Shown here in pieces: positions 9,827-22,400 of a stretch of DNA of 64,000 bases. Position numbers and translations under genes: made by a program. The DNA lies in NCBI GenBank assembly GCA_033239125.1, contig BSWB01000008.1:7532001-7596000 (forward strand), in the 5' to 3' direction. This DNA is from Fagopyrum homotropicum (lineage: Eukaryota; Streptophyta; Magnoliopsida; Caryophyllales; Polygonaceae). Position 1 is the first letter of the stretch; the number at the start of each line of letters is the position of its first letter. The notes under the pieces are model-generated. The model saw only the letters and a list, made by a program, of their open reading frames with translations. It was not told the origin of the DNA and ran no database searches.

Positions 9827-11654
9827 TGCTACGCTAAGAACGTATAGCACAAAAGTCTTAAATTTATAACTCGATATAATTTTCCAACTCCTAGCGAACC
9901 CACAGTGTATGGGTCATTTTTGTAGCAAGGATAGTATTCCGAGGTCGAACACAAAGACTAAGGTGAAATCAAATCAAGCAAGTGATTATGGATAGTGCAA
10001 ATCTAGTCTAAGAAAAGGGAAATGAATAAAGAAATGAAAATCATGATATTTTTGGGTTTGGTTTTTGTGGTGATCAAACAAGGATCACGAATGATGCAAG
10101 ATTATAAAACAAATTAACAAATCAAGCTAACAACACAAATAAGCAACACAAACACAAGATATGTGATCAAAGAGAGACAAGCGGATTCTAGGGGTTAGGA
10201 CTTCCGGTTATGGCATTGGACTCAAGCTTCTAATCAATCCTTGGATTTGCTATGGTAAGTTGGGAAGGAATGTTTCTCAAATGGGATCAATCACCGGGTA
10301 GGTATCATGATCCACTAATCCCGCACCTAAGGTCCTATCACCGGGTAAGTCTCTACGAGCCTAAGGTTGGGAAATCTACACAAACCGGATTGCTTTCTAG
10401 GGGTCAAACCTCTCCTTACCGGGTAAGTCTCGGGAAGGCTAATCCTAAGCAACAATCCTAGCACACTCAGTCCAATAGCGGCTTGTGAGGCTCACTACTA
10501 CCTAGGGTTCATCATCTTGAGTATCTAAGATCGAGAATTACCGGGTAGGTCTCTTCCCTCACTTAGTTTGCTAGCATTAGGTCACCCTAGGCTAGATTAT
10601 GCTTAACAAACACTAGGATTTCAACAATCTGACATCCTAACACTCAGATTCATCAATACAAGCACAATAGAGAAAACCACAGGCCGATAATCCAAAACCA
10701 CGGCCGTGGTTAGGCAAGCACAAACCGTGGTTTGTTACAAAGGTTAGGTTCGAGCAAGCAATTCATCCAAGGGTACATTCAAGTCTATTCTATCATAGTC
10801 CAAGCCATAACCATCATTGCATTACCCTAGAATCACAACTATTTAGCCAACAACATGCATTTTAAGATTCAAACTCAACAAGCAAATTTTCATGGCTTCC
10901 ATAGCAAGAAAATGAAATGAAAGAGAATAGAGGCAAGTAAACACAAGAAACTCAGCTGAATATAAGTTTGAGAAAGACTTACAACCCTTCAAAAGAAGGT
11001 TCAAAACGTTCCTTACAATCTTTGCAAAATGTCTTTAACAAGTTCACTCAAAAATCACTCAAAAGCTCTAAAACTCTAAGATAAATGTTGTTCTTCTCCT
11101 CCCCAAAATGAGAGTGTTTTTCTTCTTCTCCAAGCCTATCCACCAATGGAATGATGTGTCATGAGAGAGTGTGGGAGAGATTGTGTGTGAGAATCCCCTA
11201 GCAACAGCCTGCAGGATCACTTATATTCTCCATCAAGGGCAAGAGTTGTGGGACAGCTGTCACAGCTGTCCAGAGGAAACCACGGCCAAAATTACGGGCG
11301 TGGTTTCTTGGTCTGGGCCGTGGTTTTGCATAAACAACTCTCTTTTGATCGTTAAGCCATGAGTTGGTGCAAGGCATGCACCAACAAGGTACTATATGTT
11401 CTCCTTTGCTCCTAGCTTGCTTCTCAATGAGTCCGGAAGTGTGTTATCACGAGGATTGATCCTCGAATGTATCGATTAAGCTCCAAAAGTTCCCTAAAAT
11501 ACCTACAAAACCGACAAGAGTTCGTGTAGACGTCTATTTCGACAATATGCGTGAATCAAGCGTAAACGTCATGAACTAATGCCAAATCATGCATGAATAA
11601 CGGGAAAAACTATCTAAATGGATGTCTAAACTAACGTCATAAATCGTGTTATCA
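9827..11654 (-). mobile_element. Solo LTR of the element A family, inserted in T1 RT
   Basis: In sense (minus) it begins TGATAACACGATTTATGACG and ends TTCTTAGCGTAGCA, matching both ends of the element A LTR, with 1828 bp against 1822-1825 bp in A. Flanks are CTGAT (9822-9826) and CTAAT (11655-11659), a duplication with one mismatch. No internal Athila sequence is present, so it is a solo LTR. It retains the palindrome CCACGGCCGTGG at 10698-10709 and four ACCGGGTA modules at about 10293, 10339, 10419 and 10540. The 69- and 63-codon ORFs inside are not genes. Confidence 0.85.
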
Positions 11655-12027
11655 CTAATCTCACAAGTCATCCGTACAAGGCAATGGATATTTTTTTTGA
11701 TGGTCATCTTGTTCCACTCTTTGTAGTTGATACACAGTCTCAGTGTTGTGTCCTTCTTCCGCATGAAGAGGACATGCACTCCCCACGGGGTACGCTAGGG
11801 TGGATGAATCCCTTCTCAGTCAACTCCTTGAATTGCTTCTTTAGCTCTAATAACTCGGCAAGCGCCATACGATACGGGGCCTCCAAGATCGGTCTCGTAC
11901 CAAGCTCCAACTCGATGCCGAAGTCCAAGCTCTTTTGAGGCGGTAAATTGGATGGCTCAGCAAGAACATCTAGAAACCCACAGGCCGCTAGAATGTCCTC
12001 TAACGCTGGACTCTCACTCTTCTTCAT
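11655..12027 (-). pseudogene. T1 reverse transcriptase, N-terminal part
   Basis: The minus frames 11740-12027 and 11576-11779 read IELELGTRPILEAPYRMA, ELLELKKQFKELTEKGFIHPSVP and then VLFMRKKDTTLRLCINYKEWN. This is the start of a chromovirus RT (GTRPI, PYRMAPAEL, KGFIRPS and LRLCIDYRELN in the family). A frameshift separates the two pieces. The DFGIELE segment marks the boundary with protease. Confidence 0.8.
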
Positions 12028-12480
12028 GGCAGAACCTCAAAAGGCATTGCAACTCTGTGTAATTAGCCTCGCTACTTGTTCTACACTAATAACCATATCT
12101 GTCTTCCAAGGTCCCAATCTCGGAAGACCTCTATCAAACCCAACTCGGTAGAGACTGTCACGGTCCTCCTACCAACACCTAACACAACATGGTGTCTATC
12201 CATCCAATCCATACACAGAATGACTTCCTCATGCACCTATGGCATGATAGAGAATTCCACAATCAAACCACGGTTTTCTCAATGTATAAGACAACCATGT
12301 ATCTCTCGGGTATCTTTAACCTGACCCCAATCTGGTAACCCTATCAAAGAAGGTCTACCTTCGACTATATCTAAGATCAATCTATCAACGCACGTATCAG
12401 AAAACAAAGAGTGCATTGCACCCACATCAACAAAACTCCACTAGGTAAACCATGCATGAGGATGGTACTTGTAACGGCTA
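12028..12480 (-). pseudogene. T1 aspartic protease remnant
   Basis: On the minus strand near 12390-12440 a segment FVDVGAMHSLFSDTCVDRL corresponds to the retropepsin active site of chromoviruses, normally DSGA followed by SHSF. Here the box reads DVGA, which lacks the usual Ser after the catalytic Asp. The following sequence continues towards RT through several stops. It sits in the expected order between the gag zinc knuckles and RT. Confidence 0.55.
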
Positions 12481-12923
12481 ACACCAGCGGCTCCACTGCA
12501 TATTGTCACTCAAAACTCGGACCTATGCTCCTCAGGTATCACGGAGGTTATCGCCATAGTCTTTGTCTCTACTCCTTCCGCATCAGAAAGAGGAGAGCCT
12601 TGTTGGGAAGGAACACTGCCTTGCTGACAAAAAGGGGCCAAATGACCTAGTTCTCCACATGTGAAGCAAGCTATCGGTGCCAAGGAACACTCGCAAATAG
12701 CCTGGATCACCACAGTTATAACACGGTCGTCCCTTCTTTACACCCTGTGTGACTGAAGGGTACATCGATCTTCTTCGTTCTCCTTTAGTAACCTTAGTAT
12801 GGGAAGAAACTTGCTGATGCGGCATCTTATTTTGTCGACAAAAAATTGCTCGATGTCCTAACTTACCACAGGTAAAGCACACCACTAAAGTTATCTTACA
12901 TTCCGGTCGCAGGTGTCCAGAGC
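12481..12923 (-). pseudogene. T1 gag zinc-knuckle region
   Basis: Minus frames at 12510-12713 and 12583-12885 contain several CCHC knuckles: CFTCGKLGHRAIFC, a broken one starting CYNCGDPGYLR, and CFTCGELGHLAPFC. Another CYNCGG start lies on the far side of solo LTR D at about 14700. Nucleocapsid knuckles bind the element RNA. The tandem arrangement implies at least four knuckle-like units, more than the one or two common in plant chromovirus gag. A frameshift separates the units, so the protein is not made in this copy. Confidence 0.7.
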
Positions 12924-14680
12924 TGATAGCATGAATTATAGTCTATATTTTGGGGTTTGTTTGGACGTTTTATCTTTCATAATCTGCATGTTTGTATGTA
13001 TAATATGTGATTATATTACCACTTCATCTACCTTTGCGGGAATCGAGGTCTACACCTAGTTTTGTTGTAATCGTAGGTAAAATGGCACGTTTTGCATCAA
13101 AAAGGAGCAAAAGGAGCTATGGAGTCATTGGAGCTACATTCAGGAACATAAGGAACCATCCAAGAAGCATAACCATGGATTAGAAATTCACTTTGGACCA
13201 GATTTGAGAGATTTCACATTCAGTTGTGACTCACCTCGGTTGACCATAGATTCACCTCGACCGAGGTGATCCAGAGAAGTCGACTCGACCGAGGCAAACA
13301 CCTGGGACGCGGCGAGAATATTTTATTCTTGGCTGAGATCTTTTATCTTTGGAAAGAGATCTTATATTTTTGGGCTTGGCTCCTGGAAGGAAGAAGATAT
13401 GCTAGATCCTATATTTTACCTATATTTATGGGAAAAGATCATTCTAAGATATATTATCTTTGGAGGGTTATTTTCCTATAAAAAGGGTCGGATTTCCCAC
13501 AAATCCGACATCCGCTATATCCCGCTTACACCGAAAAACACGCAGCAGCCATACTCCAGTTGGGAGATTCGAAGAACCTTTTTGAAGGTTGAAGGAAGAT
13601 TGAAGTCTATAGCTTTTATAGCTTTTGAAGGGTTTTGTAAGATTATCTTAGATTCCCTTCCTTGTTGTCTTGCCTTGTTGGATTTCTATACAAGGAACGC
13701 TTTTGTTGTGATATTTGATTCAGTTATTGAAGTCTTTTCATTAAATTCTTCTTGTTCAAATATTCACCTTCTTCCCATATATTTGATTAATACTTTCATG
13801 ATGATGAGTGGCTAATTTCCTTGTGTGATTTTAGGGTGATTGGCTGAAGGTTGTGGGAAAAAACAATGATAGAATAATCTTAGATCACAGTAGGACCCTG
13901 AAAGTTCGATTCTTTAACCTTAACCCTAAGCATCTCGCTCAGTCGATGAACATCTCGGCCGGGGTGGAATTTGGCTGACCGAGGTGACTTATCTGATCCG
14001 AAACTGAGAGTTAAGTGTTAGAGTTTGCCAAATCCTATTCTTATTACACCTTTCCTAGTTCAATGCAAGCGTAGGATGAGACTTACCCGGTAATTCCTTA
14101 GTTTGTGTACCTAAGATCATAAGTGTAGGTAATAAAGATTTATCCTTTATTGGGGTTTGAGTGTGCTTTCATCCCATCTTTGTGAGTTAGCCTGAGACTT
14201 ACCCGGTAAAGGTTGATTCTATTCCCTTAGATGGTGTGTTAGTTTGAGGTTATAGTTCTTTATCTTAATTCCTTGAGACTTACCCGGTAATAGGAGTTAC
14301 GGTTTTGGATTAGTGAGTAGTGAGACTTACCCGGTGATCTATTCCACTTTAGTAACACCTTCCCTATGCAAAAACCTCAGCTTTGTCCGCTTATCTTTAG
14401 ATCTTGAGTTGGAACCACAACTAGATGCTTTAATCCCTAGAATTGCATGTTTCCTTTATTGACTTCTATATCATCTTTGATTGTTTTAATTACTCTTGTG
14501 GTTAGTATTTACATAAGCATACCGTGATTGGACTTTATTTCACTAAGTCCCTGTGATCGACCCCTGGAATTCCTTGATTTTTACTACGATTGACCCGTAC
14601 ACTGCGGGTTCGCATCCTTGCTTTAAGCTTACGTCTAGGGTTATAAATTTAAAGCTTGCACACACCGTTTGGAGCGAACA
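12924..14680 (+). mobile_element. Solo LTR 'D', Athila-like, inserted in T1 gag
   Basis: It begins TGATAGCATGAATTATAG and ends TTTGGAGCGAACA (1757 bp), with a perfect target duplication AGAGC at 12919-12923 and 14681-14685. A TATA box TATAAAAA is at 13477-13484. Four GAGACTTACCCGGT modules start at 14078, 14194, 14275 and 14322, and a palindromic motif family around TCGACCGAGGTGA occurs at 13230-13305 and again near 13950-13985. The U5 side (GTACACTGCGGGTTCGC) resembles the A and B LTRs. The 138-codon ORF at 13399-13815 is in LTR sequence and is not called. Confidence 0.88.
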
Positions 14681-15063
14681 AGAGCCCCCACAGTTGTAAC
14701 AAGATTTCGTCCCACTAGAAGTCCGTGGTTTCTTCTTTGATCCGGAAGCTTCAGTTGGTCCCAATGATGTTGGTAAACCTAAGGTAGGTCTACATGCTCT
14801 TGCATCTTCCTCCCGTAGGCATATATATATATATATATATATATTTTCTCGAAACTCAGATCTACTAATCATGACATAGTCTGTCTCCTCTGGTCCAATC
14901 TCAGTTGCAGGCAGATCGGCGGTGGGAACTTGTCCCTGTCCTGTCACTATTGGAGGAAGAGGGGATATATCCCTACCCCGTCCCACTACAGATGTTGCCC
15001 TAGTTTGAGCACTCTGTAGGGTATACACACCTAATCTTATAAGGCTATATATGCCATATGTGT

Positions 15064-15139
<76 letters not shown>

Positions 15140-15350
15140 AACACACATGCGCATAATCTATAATAGATATATATACATATCTATACTGCTGAGATCCATG
15201 GAAGAGATGATGACTTCTCGTACATTCTATCCCAAAACAACAACTTTAAAAACCAAAATCCTTTAAAAACGTCAGACCCCTTTCGGGTTCTGTTTATTTT
15301 ATCCATCCGACCTCATTACAGGTAACAAGTGCCATTGTTGTCAACCTAAG
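14681..15350 (-). pseudogene. T1 gag N-terminal remnant and leader
   Basis: Minus-strand readings include LREEDARACRPTLGLPTSLGP, then SGSKKKPRTSSGTKSCYNCGG just before solo LTR D: a gag C-terminal region leading into its first zinc knuckle. Two AT microsatellites interrupt it (14821-14844, 15066-15135). Much of the capsid part expected for a chromovirus gag is missing, so there is an internal deletion or the SSR growth replaced it. It ends at the primer-binding site next to the 5' LTR. Confidence 0.55.
15066..15135. repeat. AT dinucleotide microsatellite
   Basis: About 70 bp of pure TA repeat in the T1 gag/leader region. A shorter AT run lies at 14821-14844. Confidence 0.95.
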
Positions 15351-15362
15351 GCTCTGCTACCA
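15351..15362 (-). other. T1 primer-binding site
   Basis: In sense it reads TGGTAGCAGAGC, five bases after the 5' LTR end. Plant elements primed by initiator tRNA-Met have TGGTATCAGAGC here; one base differs. The position fixes the minus orientation of T1. Confidence 0.75.
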
Positions 15363-15366
15363 ACTC

Positions 15367-17086
15367 TGTAACACCCCGAATTCGCGGGACTCGGGATGCC
15401 ACATTGGGCAAGGATCTCAAAGTGGATCTTGACCCTAGCCTGACAACAAGTTCACTAGACCTTACAATATGACACTGACAGAAATAAAACAAATACATAA
15501 AACTGTATATCAAAAGGAATACAAGATCATATCCGAGTATAAAACATCATCCTCACACATGAGGTATACAAAACATCACCCTCACACAGGAGGTATATAT
15601 AATATCCCAAAAACATAACCACCTAATGTACAAGAGTCCTCGGCCTGTCACCCTGCCAGATCACTCTGCAACCCTCCTTTTTTTGGAAAGCATCTACAAC
15701 ACAGTATAAACCGTTAGCTAACAAAAATGAATAAGAATGAAGTAATAGCACATACACACATCAACACATCGCAATATGCAATGTCACACACACATCCGTT
15801 TATTATCTTTAATTATGTTATTCCTTACTAATTCAGCTTATTTTGTGACATGAGGAACTAAAGATCCCCGACTCTTCCCCCCTTAAAGCACAAGGTTTTA
15901 CGTGGGGGTGGATTTACCACCCGCCCCCTGTACTGCTGAGCTTCCGAGCACTTCCTCCACTCTCGGCGAGCTTTGGGAAGTGGTCACGACCCATTATAAT
16001 ACACTTGGGCCTTTTAAGGTAATAAAATGGTCATCCTAGTCCGGTTTAGGTTATCAATGCAACAATCATATGAACACACACAACCATTACAAACATTCAA
16101 ATCCACAACTACACGCTAAGTAAGTCCTATGGACTTACTTGAAATACTCGTAAGCCGTACCACGTCACAGCTTCCCCTTGGGAAAAATAATCAACGCCTG
16201 CATAAGCAAGGCATACACACTACTCAGACATACATCCAATAAGGGTGGTAGCTAAGTAAGTCCTACGGACTTACCTTAACCTCGTACAACCTCAACCACG
16301 ATCAACCTCCAATCCTGAGAGGGACATTGCCTAATAACAAGGCATAGAGATATATCAATCTCCTATCAATCAAAGGGGTCACACCTAGACCCAAGGAATC
16401 CATAGGACCATCCTCAACCTAAGTCTCACAACCTAATAATCCTCAAAGCCGTACAAGGCATAACATGATCATAACATCATCATCACACGCTCATCTATAC
16501 CTAGCATGATACTACACACTCATACTAGGAAAGGAAGGGACAATGCCATCCTTAGGCAATCCTAGAAGCAAGACACACCTGTGTGATAAGAGCAACACAA
16601 GGCTGGAATGCAGAGACGACCCGCATGGGCGGCCCTAGGTGGCGTAGGGACGGTGACTGGCCCGCGCAGGGGCAGCCTTGAGGTGGCGCTGGGGCGGCTG
16701 GTGTGTAGAATGCACACTTTCAACTCCCCTTCACTTCTTTACTCGAACCTCTTCACACCTTCTTCAGCTAGTAGCCCCATACATACATATACATACATTT
16801 ATACATCAAACAAAGCCTAAGAAGGCTGCCACAAGATCAATTTTGTGGAACCCTAAGCTAAGAAGAAGGAAAAGAATATAGGAATAAAGAAAGGAGAGGA
16901 AGATGAAGATCTTACCCAAGTTGAACCCTAACAGAGGAAGACTCATTACCACCACCTCAAAGCTGGCTCATCAAAGGCACAACAACCACAATCATCATCA
17001 TCCAAGCATCAACTCTCTTCAAGACTCTTGCAAGATCAAAGCAAAACAAGAATAAGATTCAAAGGAGGAAGGAGAAGAAAGAAGAA
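15367..17086 (-). mobile_element. T1 5' LTR, first part
   Basis: It starts TGTAACACCCCGAATTC and runs parallel to the intact 3' LTR (5173-7065) up to AAGAA at 17082-17086, where element A begins. The missing remainder is CGTGAG at 28025-28030 plus 41256-41496. Relative to the 3' LTR it holds an extra segment near 15549-15630 with two direct repeats of a 'cctcacac.aggaggtat' type, so one copy has lost or gained about 80 bp. GGGGCGG modules lie at 16620-16700. Confidence 0.85.
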
Positions 17087-18908
17087 TGATAACACGATTT
17101 ATAACTTAGGATTAGGCACTCATTTAGATAGTTTATCTACTCATTCATGCATGGTTTAGCACTAGTTCACGACGTTTGCACTCAATTCACGTATTTTGTC
17201 GAGATAGATGTCTACACGGACTTTTGCATTGCTTTGTAGGTATTTTGGGAAATCTATGAGCTTAATCGATACGTTTGAGGATCGTTCATTAAGATGACAC
17301 ACCCTCGGACTCATTAGGATGCAAGCTAGAGGCTAAGGAAGACCCATGAGACCTTGTTGGTGCAAGCCATGCACCAAATCGTGACTCAATGATCCAAAGC
17401 AAGCTGAACACCAAAACCACGGTCACTGAAGGTCCACGGCCGTGGAAACCAACCGTGGTTTTTGCCAGACGGTTGTGACAGCTGTGCCACGATCTCATGG
17501 CCAACTCTAGCAAGGTTGTAGTATAAAAGTGTTCCTGCAAGACTGAGAGAAGGAGAGCTCCCATCACTACCATTCTCTCCCATTCTCTCAACAAGAAGAT
17601 TCTCTCAAGAGGAAGCTTGGGGGGAGCTACCATTGGAGGAGGAGAAGAGCTCCATTGGAGAAGAAGAGAAGAAGACACCATTGCTAGTTCTTGAATAGTT
17701 TTGTAGTGAAGATTTTCGGAATCGATTTCTAGAGTTGTAAGAATCGTTTAAACCTTCTTTTGGAATGGTTGTGAGTCTTTCTAATCTTACTTTCAGCTTG
17801 ATTTTGCTTGCTTCACTTGTTCATCTCTTTCTCTTCATTATCTTGCAAATGGATGCTATGATTTTATGCTTGATGATTTCGATTGTGATGATGTATGTTG
17901 TTGGCTAGATAGATGTGATTTTAGGGTAAGGAAAAGAGGGTTATGGTTGGACTATGATAAGATGGACTTAGATTTGCCTTTGGATGATTCGTCTACTTGA
18001 ACCAAGCCACTGTTGGAGTCCACGGTTTGTTCTTTCCAGTCCACGGCCGTGGAAGTGGTAGAATAACCCGTGATTTTTCTGATTCGTTTGATTAGATGAG
18101 TCTAAGTTCTAGAATGTTAGAATGTTGAAATCCTAGTGTTTGTTGAGTTAAATCTATCCTAGGGTGACCTAGTGTTAGCAACTAAGTGTTAGAAGAGACC
18201 TCGGTGATTCTTACTCTTAGATTTCAAAGATGACAAACCTTAGGTAGTGGTGAGCCTCATAAGCCGCCATTGGACTAAGTGTGCTAGGATAGTTGTTTAG
18301 GACTTACTTTTCCGAGACTTACCCGGTAAGGATAGGTTAGATCCCTAGATGACAATCCGGTTTGTGTAGAATTCCATTCCTTAGACTCTTTGAGACTTAC
18401 CCGGTGATGAGACCTTAGGAACGGACTAGTGGACCATGAGACCTACCCGGTGGTTGATCCCAATCTAGAAACACTTACTCCCAATATATCATAGTTAATC
18501 CAAGGAATGATTAGATAGCTTGAGTCCTATGCCATAACCGGAATTTCCAACCCCTAGAATCCACTTTTCTCCCTTTGATCATATATTTCGTGTTTGCTTT
18601 GTTTACTTGTGGTGTTGGCTTAGTTGATTGTTTACTTTGCATGATTTGTGATCCTTGATTGATCACCTAAAAACCAACCAAAAACAATTGAGATTTTCAT
18701 TTCTTTATTTCTTTCTCTTTTCTTAAGCCTAGATCTTCACTAAACTTAATCACTAATCGAATCAATCTCACCTCAGTCTTTGTGTTCGACCTCGGAATAC
18801 TATCCCTACTATAAACGTCCCGTACACTGCGGGTTCTCTAGGAGTTAGGAGAAATATAACGAGTTATAAATTTAAAGTTTATTGCGTGCACACGTTCTTA
18901 GCGTAACA
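17087..18908 (+). mobile_element. Element A 5' LTR
   Basis: TGATAACACG...TTAGCGTAACA, 1822 bp. TATA box TATAAAAG at 17522-17529. CCACGGCCGTGG occurs at 17434-17445 and 18041-18052. GAGACTTACCCGGT-type modules start at 18314, 18392 and 18438; a fourth, at 18195, is degraded to GAGACCTCGGT here but intact in the 3' LTR. Minus-strand ORFs of 130 and 65 codons lie inside both LTRs and are shadows. Confidence 0.92.
17522..17529 (+). promoter_or_regulatory. Element A TATA box
   Basis: TATAAAAG about 435 bp into the LTR, followed by a pyrimidine/purine leader. The same box is present in the 3' LTR near 26630. Its position agrees with a start of the genomic RNA at the U3/R boundary; the start itself cannot be seen. 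Confidence 0.6.
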
Positions 18909-18914
18909 AGTTTT

Positions 18915-18932
18915 TGGCGCCGTTGCCGGGGA
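18915..18932 (+). other. Element A primer-binding site (tRNA-Asp)
   Basis: TGGCGCCGTTGCCGGGGA starts six bases after the LTR end. This is the conserved Athila/Tat PBS, complementary to the 3' end of plant tRNA-Asp. Confidence 0.9.
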
Positions 18933-19048
18933 CTAGGTTAAGATTGAGTCATTTTGTGATTGTTTTTAGTGTAGGTCCTTCTTGTTGCTTTTGATCTGTT
19001 TTTGGTTTGTGTCTTTGCTTTTCAGAATATCTCTCACTCTTTAGGTGT

Positions 19049-19405
19049 ATGCGAAGATCTCGTGGCAAGGATTTAGCTCCATTCGATACCGAACCGGAGA
19101 AAACCCTTAGATCTAGATCCAAGAGCATTAAAAAGGGAAAAGAGATGGCCGGAAGAGATCTCCAAGCTGAATTGGACGAGGCTTTAGAGCAAATTAGGAT
19201 AAGGGATGAAGCTTTGGAGAATGAAAGGAGACTTGCCAATGAGAGGCAAGAGGCAACTAGGAGGGAGATTGAAGAGATTAGGCAAGCTCTTGTGCAAAGG
19301 GAGCTTAATCGTCAACAACCTCCACCTCCACCACAACCGCAACCGGAGGCGGTTAATATACGGGTTGTGCCCATTGCCATTGGAGAGCCACAAACGTTAG
19401 GGTAA
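19049..19405 (+). pseudogene. gag: Element A Gag, N-terminal segment ending in a nonsense codon
   Basis: The likely start is ATG 19049 (MRRSRGKDL), matching the B gag start MRRSRNTEDL; 14 further in-frame codons upstream are not conserved. Residues about 35-90 are a charged heptad-like coiled coil (ELDEALEQIRIRDEALENER), followed by a proline/glutamine run. It stops at TAA 19403-19405, at a position where B has a Gln codon; the frame then continues immediately with RMDPAQRAHRPG. In the family this part is joined to the capsid domain, so the stop is a lesion, not a gene end. Confidence 0.8.
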
Positions 19406-19408
19406 CGT

Positions 19409-22400
19409 ATGGATCCGGCACAAAGAGCACACCGCCCGGGTGTGAACTTAGGAGATCCCGCAGCCCATGATTATGAACTCCGCCCTCAAGTTCTACAAAT
19501 GATCCGGCATAATCAATTTGGAGGGATGGAAGGAGAGTCTCCCCATCAACACTTGATGAACTATGAGATCTTGATGGAGACTCTTAGACCGCCTAGATTG
19601 GAGAACAACAACCATAAACTTAGGGCTTTCTCCTTCTCTCTTAAGGACAAGGCCTTGACTTGGTATCAATCTATTCCACAAGGGCGAGTGAGTACTTGGG
19701 AGGAGATGACAACCGAGTTTTTGACGAAGTTCTTCCCACCTTCCAAGACTACCGAGTTAAGAGGGAAGATCAATGCCTTCGTGATGAAGGATAGAGAGAG
19801 TTTATTCAAGTCTTGGGAGAGATTCAAAGATCTTCTCCTAGATTGTCCACACCATGGTATACCAAAAATTGAGCTATTGGAGATCTACTTCAAAGGACTT
19901 GATGAAGATAGCCAATTCAAGCTTCAATCTCTTTCCGGTAGGAATTTCGAAAAGCATGTGGATGAAGCTTGGGAGTTTGTGGAGAAACAAGCTTTAGTAA
20001 TTGAGAAGTACTCACATAGGAAGAGTGAAGGGAGAAAGGCGGGAGCATATGAGGTGAGTGAAGCCACCATGAGCAATTTCAAGCTTGACGCCATCAACAA
20101 CGAGCTAAAGTCTTTGTGGGAGTTGTGTGCTACAACTTTGAAGAATCAAGCAACCCCTCAAGTGCTAGCAAACTTGTCTTCCAAGGAGGAAGATGTGAAC
20201 TACATGGGAAGGGGCAACTACAACAACTATCAAGGCCCAAGGAATTTCAACAACAACCGGCAATTCAACAATTACCGGCCTAACCACAACCATCCCGGGT
20301 TTTCCTATTCTAACCCGGATGGAGCCTTGAACCCTCCCGCTTCCACAAGCGCAGCTCCACCACCAAAGGCTTCACAAGAACCTCCACCCGGATTTACTCA
20401 ACCTCCAAAGGATAGAACCGAGATGATGTTTGAGCAATTGCTTGGAAGGTTGAGTGGTCTTGAGAGCACGGTGACTTCCATTTCTAAGGCTCAAAAGGTG
20501 TTGGAAGCACAAGTGTTCCAAAAGGCGGGTGAAGCTCATAGAGATCCGGGAAAACTTCCCGGAAGAACCGAAGACAACCCAAGAGGCCAAGTGTTGGCCA
20601 TCACAACGAGAAGCGGGTTGAGCATGAAGGACCCCTTGCCCAAGGAGAATGCTAAGGGAAAGCAAGTAGTGGTAGAGGAAGAGATATTACAAGAAGATGG
20701 AGGCAAGAGCAAGGATGTTGAGCCAACATATGTGGCACCGCCTCCATACAAGCCACCACTACCATTCCCTCAATCACGAGCAAGGGCTCGCTTGGACAAA
20801 CACTTTGGTAAATTTCTTGAACTTATGTCTAAATTGCATATTAACATTCCGTTCATGGATGCTATCTTAGGTATGCCGGCATATGGCAAGTTCTTGAAGG
20901 AAATACTCTCCAACAAAAGGAAGTTGGAGGAGTATGGGGAAGTAAGAATGACCAAGAGGTCCTCGGAATTGATCCAAACAATGAAGGAGGAGATGCCTCC
21001 TAAGCTAAGGGATCCGGGATCTTTTTGTGTACCAATCGGAGTGGGAGAAGTGAAGTATGAAGCCCTTTGTGATCTTGGGGCAAGTGTGAGCATCATACCG
21101 CTTGCACTTTGCAACAAGGTTGGGCTAGGAGAGCCTAAACCGGTCAAGATGACCCTCTACATGGCGGACCGTTCTATCACTCAACCGGTTGGGATCTTGG
21201 AGGACATTCCGGTGCAACTAGGAAAGTTCTATGTGCCGGTTGATTTTATTGTCTTGGACATCCCGGCGGATTATCCGGTTCCCATCATTTTAGGGAGACC
21301 TTTCCTAGCCACTTCCGGATGCTTAGTAGATTGTAAGAATGGAATTCTCTCCTTCAACATTGGAGAAGAGAATATCAAGTTCAAGCTGTCCACAATGATG
21401 AAAGGGCCAACCCTTGATGAGGATGTATTCAACGTAGTCGAGCAAGAGGAGTCTAGAGAAGTTGTGAGCTCGATCTTGATCAAGGACCCCTTGGAGAAGG
21501 TTCTTAGCTTAAGTTTGATGGAGGAAGGTGTTGAGGAGGCTTGCAATGAAGAAATCAAGGCCTTAGAAGCATTAGAAAAGGAGACAAGAGCTGAAATTGA
21601 AGACCACGAGGTTATGTTGAGTTCTTGTAGGAACCACGGTCGTGGAAGGTGTTCCACGGCCGTAGAACTCTCTGGAAAGCTCCGAAGAGCAATCTTGGCA
21701 ACTTCCATGGCCGTGGATGTGCCAAGATCCGTGGAGCCAACCGTGGTTTCCCCAGAAGCAGCCCTTGTTGATGATCAAGCTTCAAGGAGTCTTGGGGAGC
21801 CTTCATTTGCTTTAGATTCATCTCAACCAACGTTATTTGGATCGTCACTGCCCGATAAAGGTCCTCCTAAACTTGAACTCAAACGCCTCCCCTCTCATTT
21901 GAAGTATGCTTTTCTTGGTGATAATTCTACATATCCTGTGATTGTGAATGCATGCTTGAATGATGATGAACTTGCTAAGTTGTTGCATGAGCTAAGATTG
22001 CATAGGAAAGCCATTGGCTATACTATTGATGATTTGGTTGGCATAAAACCCTCTTTGTGCATGCATAAGATATTGATGGAAGATAACCATAAACCCTCTA
22101 TTGAACATCAAAGAAGATTGAATCCTATAATAAAAGAGGTAGTCAAGAAAGAGATTATTAAGTTGCTAGATGCGGGAATCATCTACCCTATCTCGGATAG
22201 TAAGTGGGTTAGTCCCGTTCATGTAGTTCCTAAGAAGGGTGGGATGACCGTAGTGACTAATGAAAACAATGAACTAATCCCAACTAGGACGGTTACGGGA
22301 TGGAGGATGTGTATTGACTATAGGAAGTTGAACATGGCCTCTAGGAAAGATCACTTCCCCCTTCCTTTCATTGACCAAATGCTAGAAAGGTTAGCTCAAC

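Noticed and set aside
13399..13815. 138-codon plus ORF in solo LTR D
   Set aside because: It overlaps the TATA box and leader of an LTR; no similarity to any protein family.
17289..17681. 130-codon minus ORF present twice (also 26397-26789)
   Set aside because: It lies in both LTRs of element A, so the duplicate is explained by LTR identity, and it is not kept in the solo LTR of the same family.
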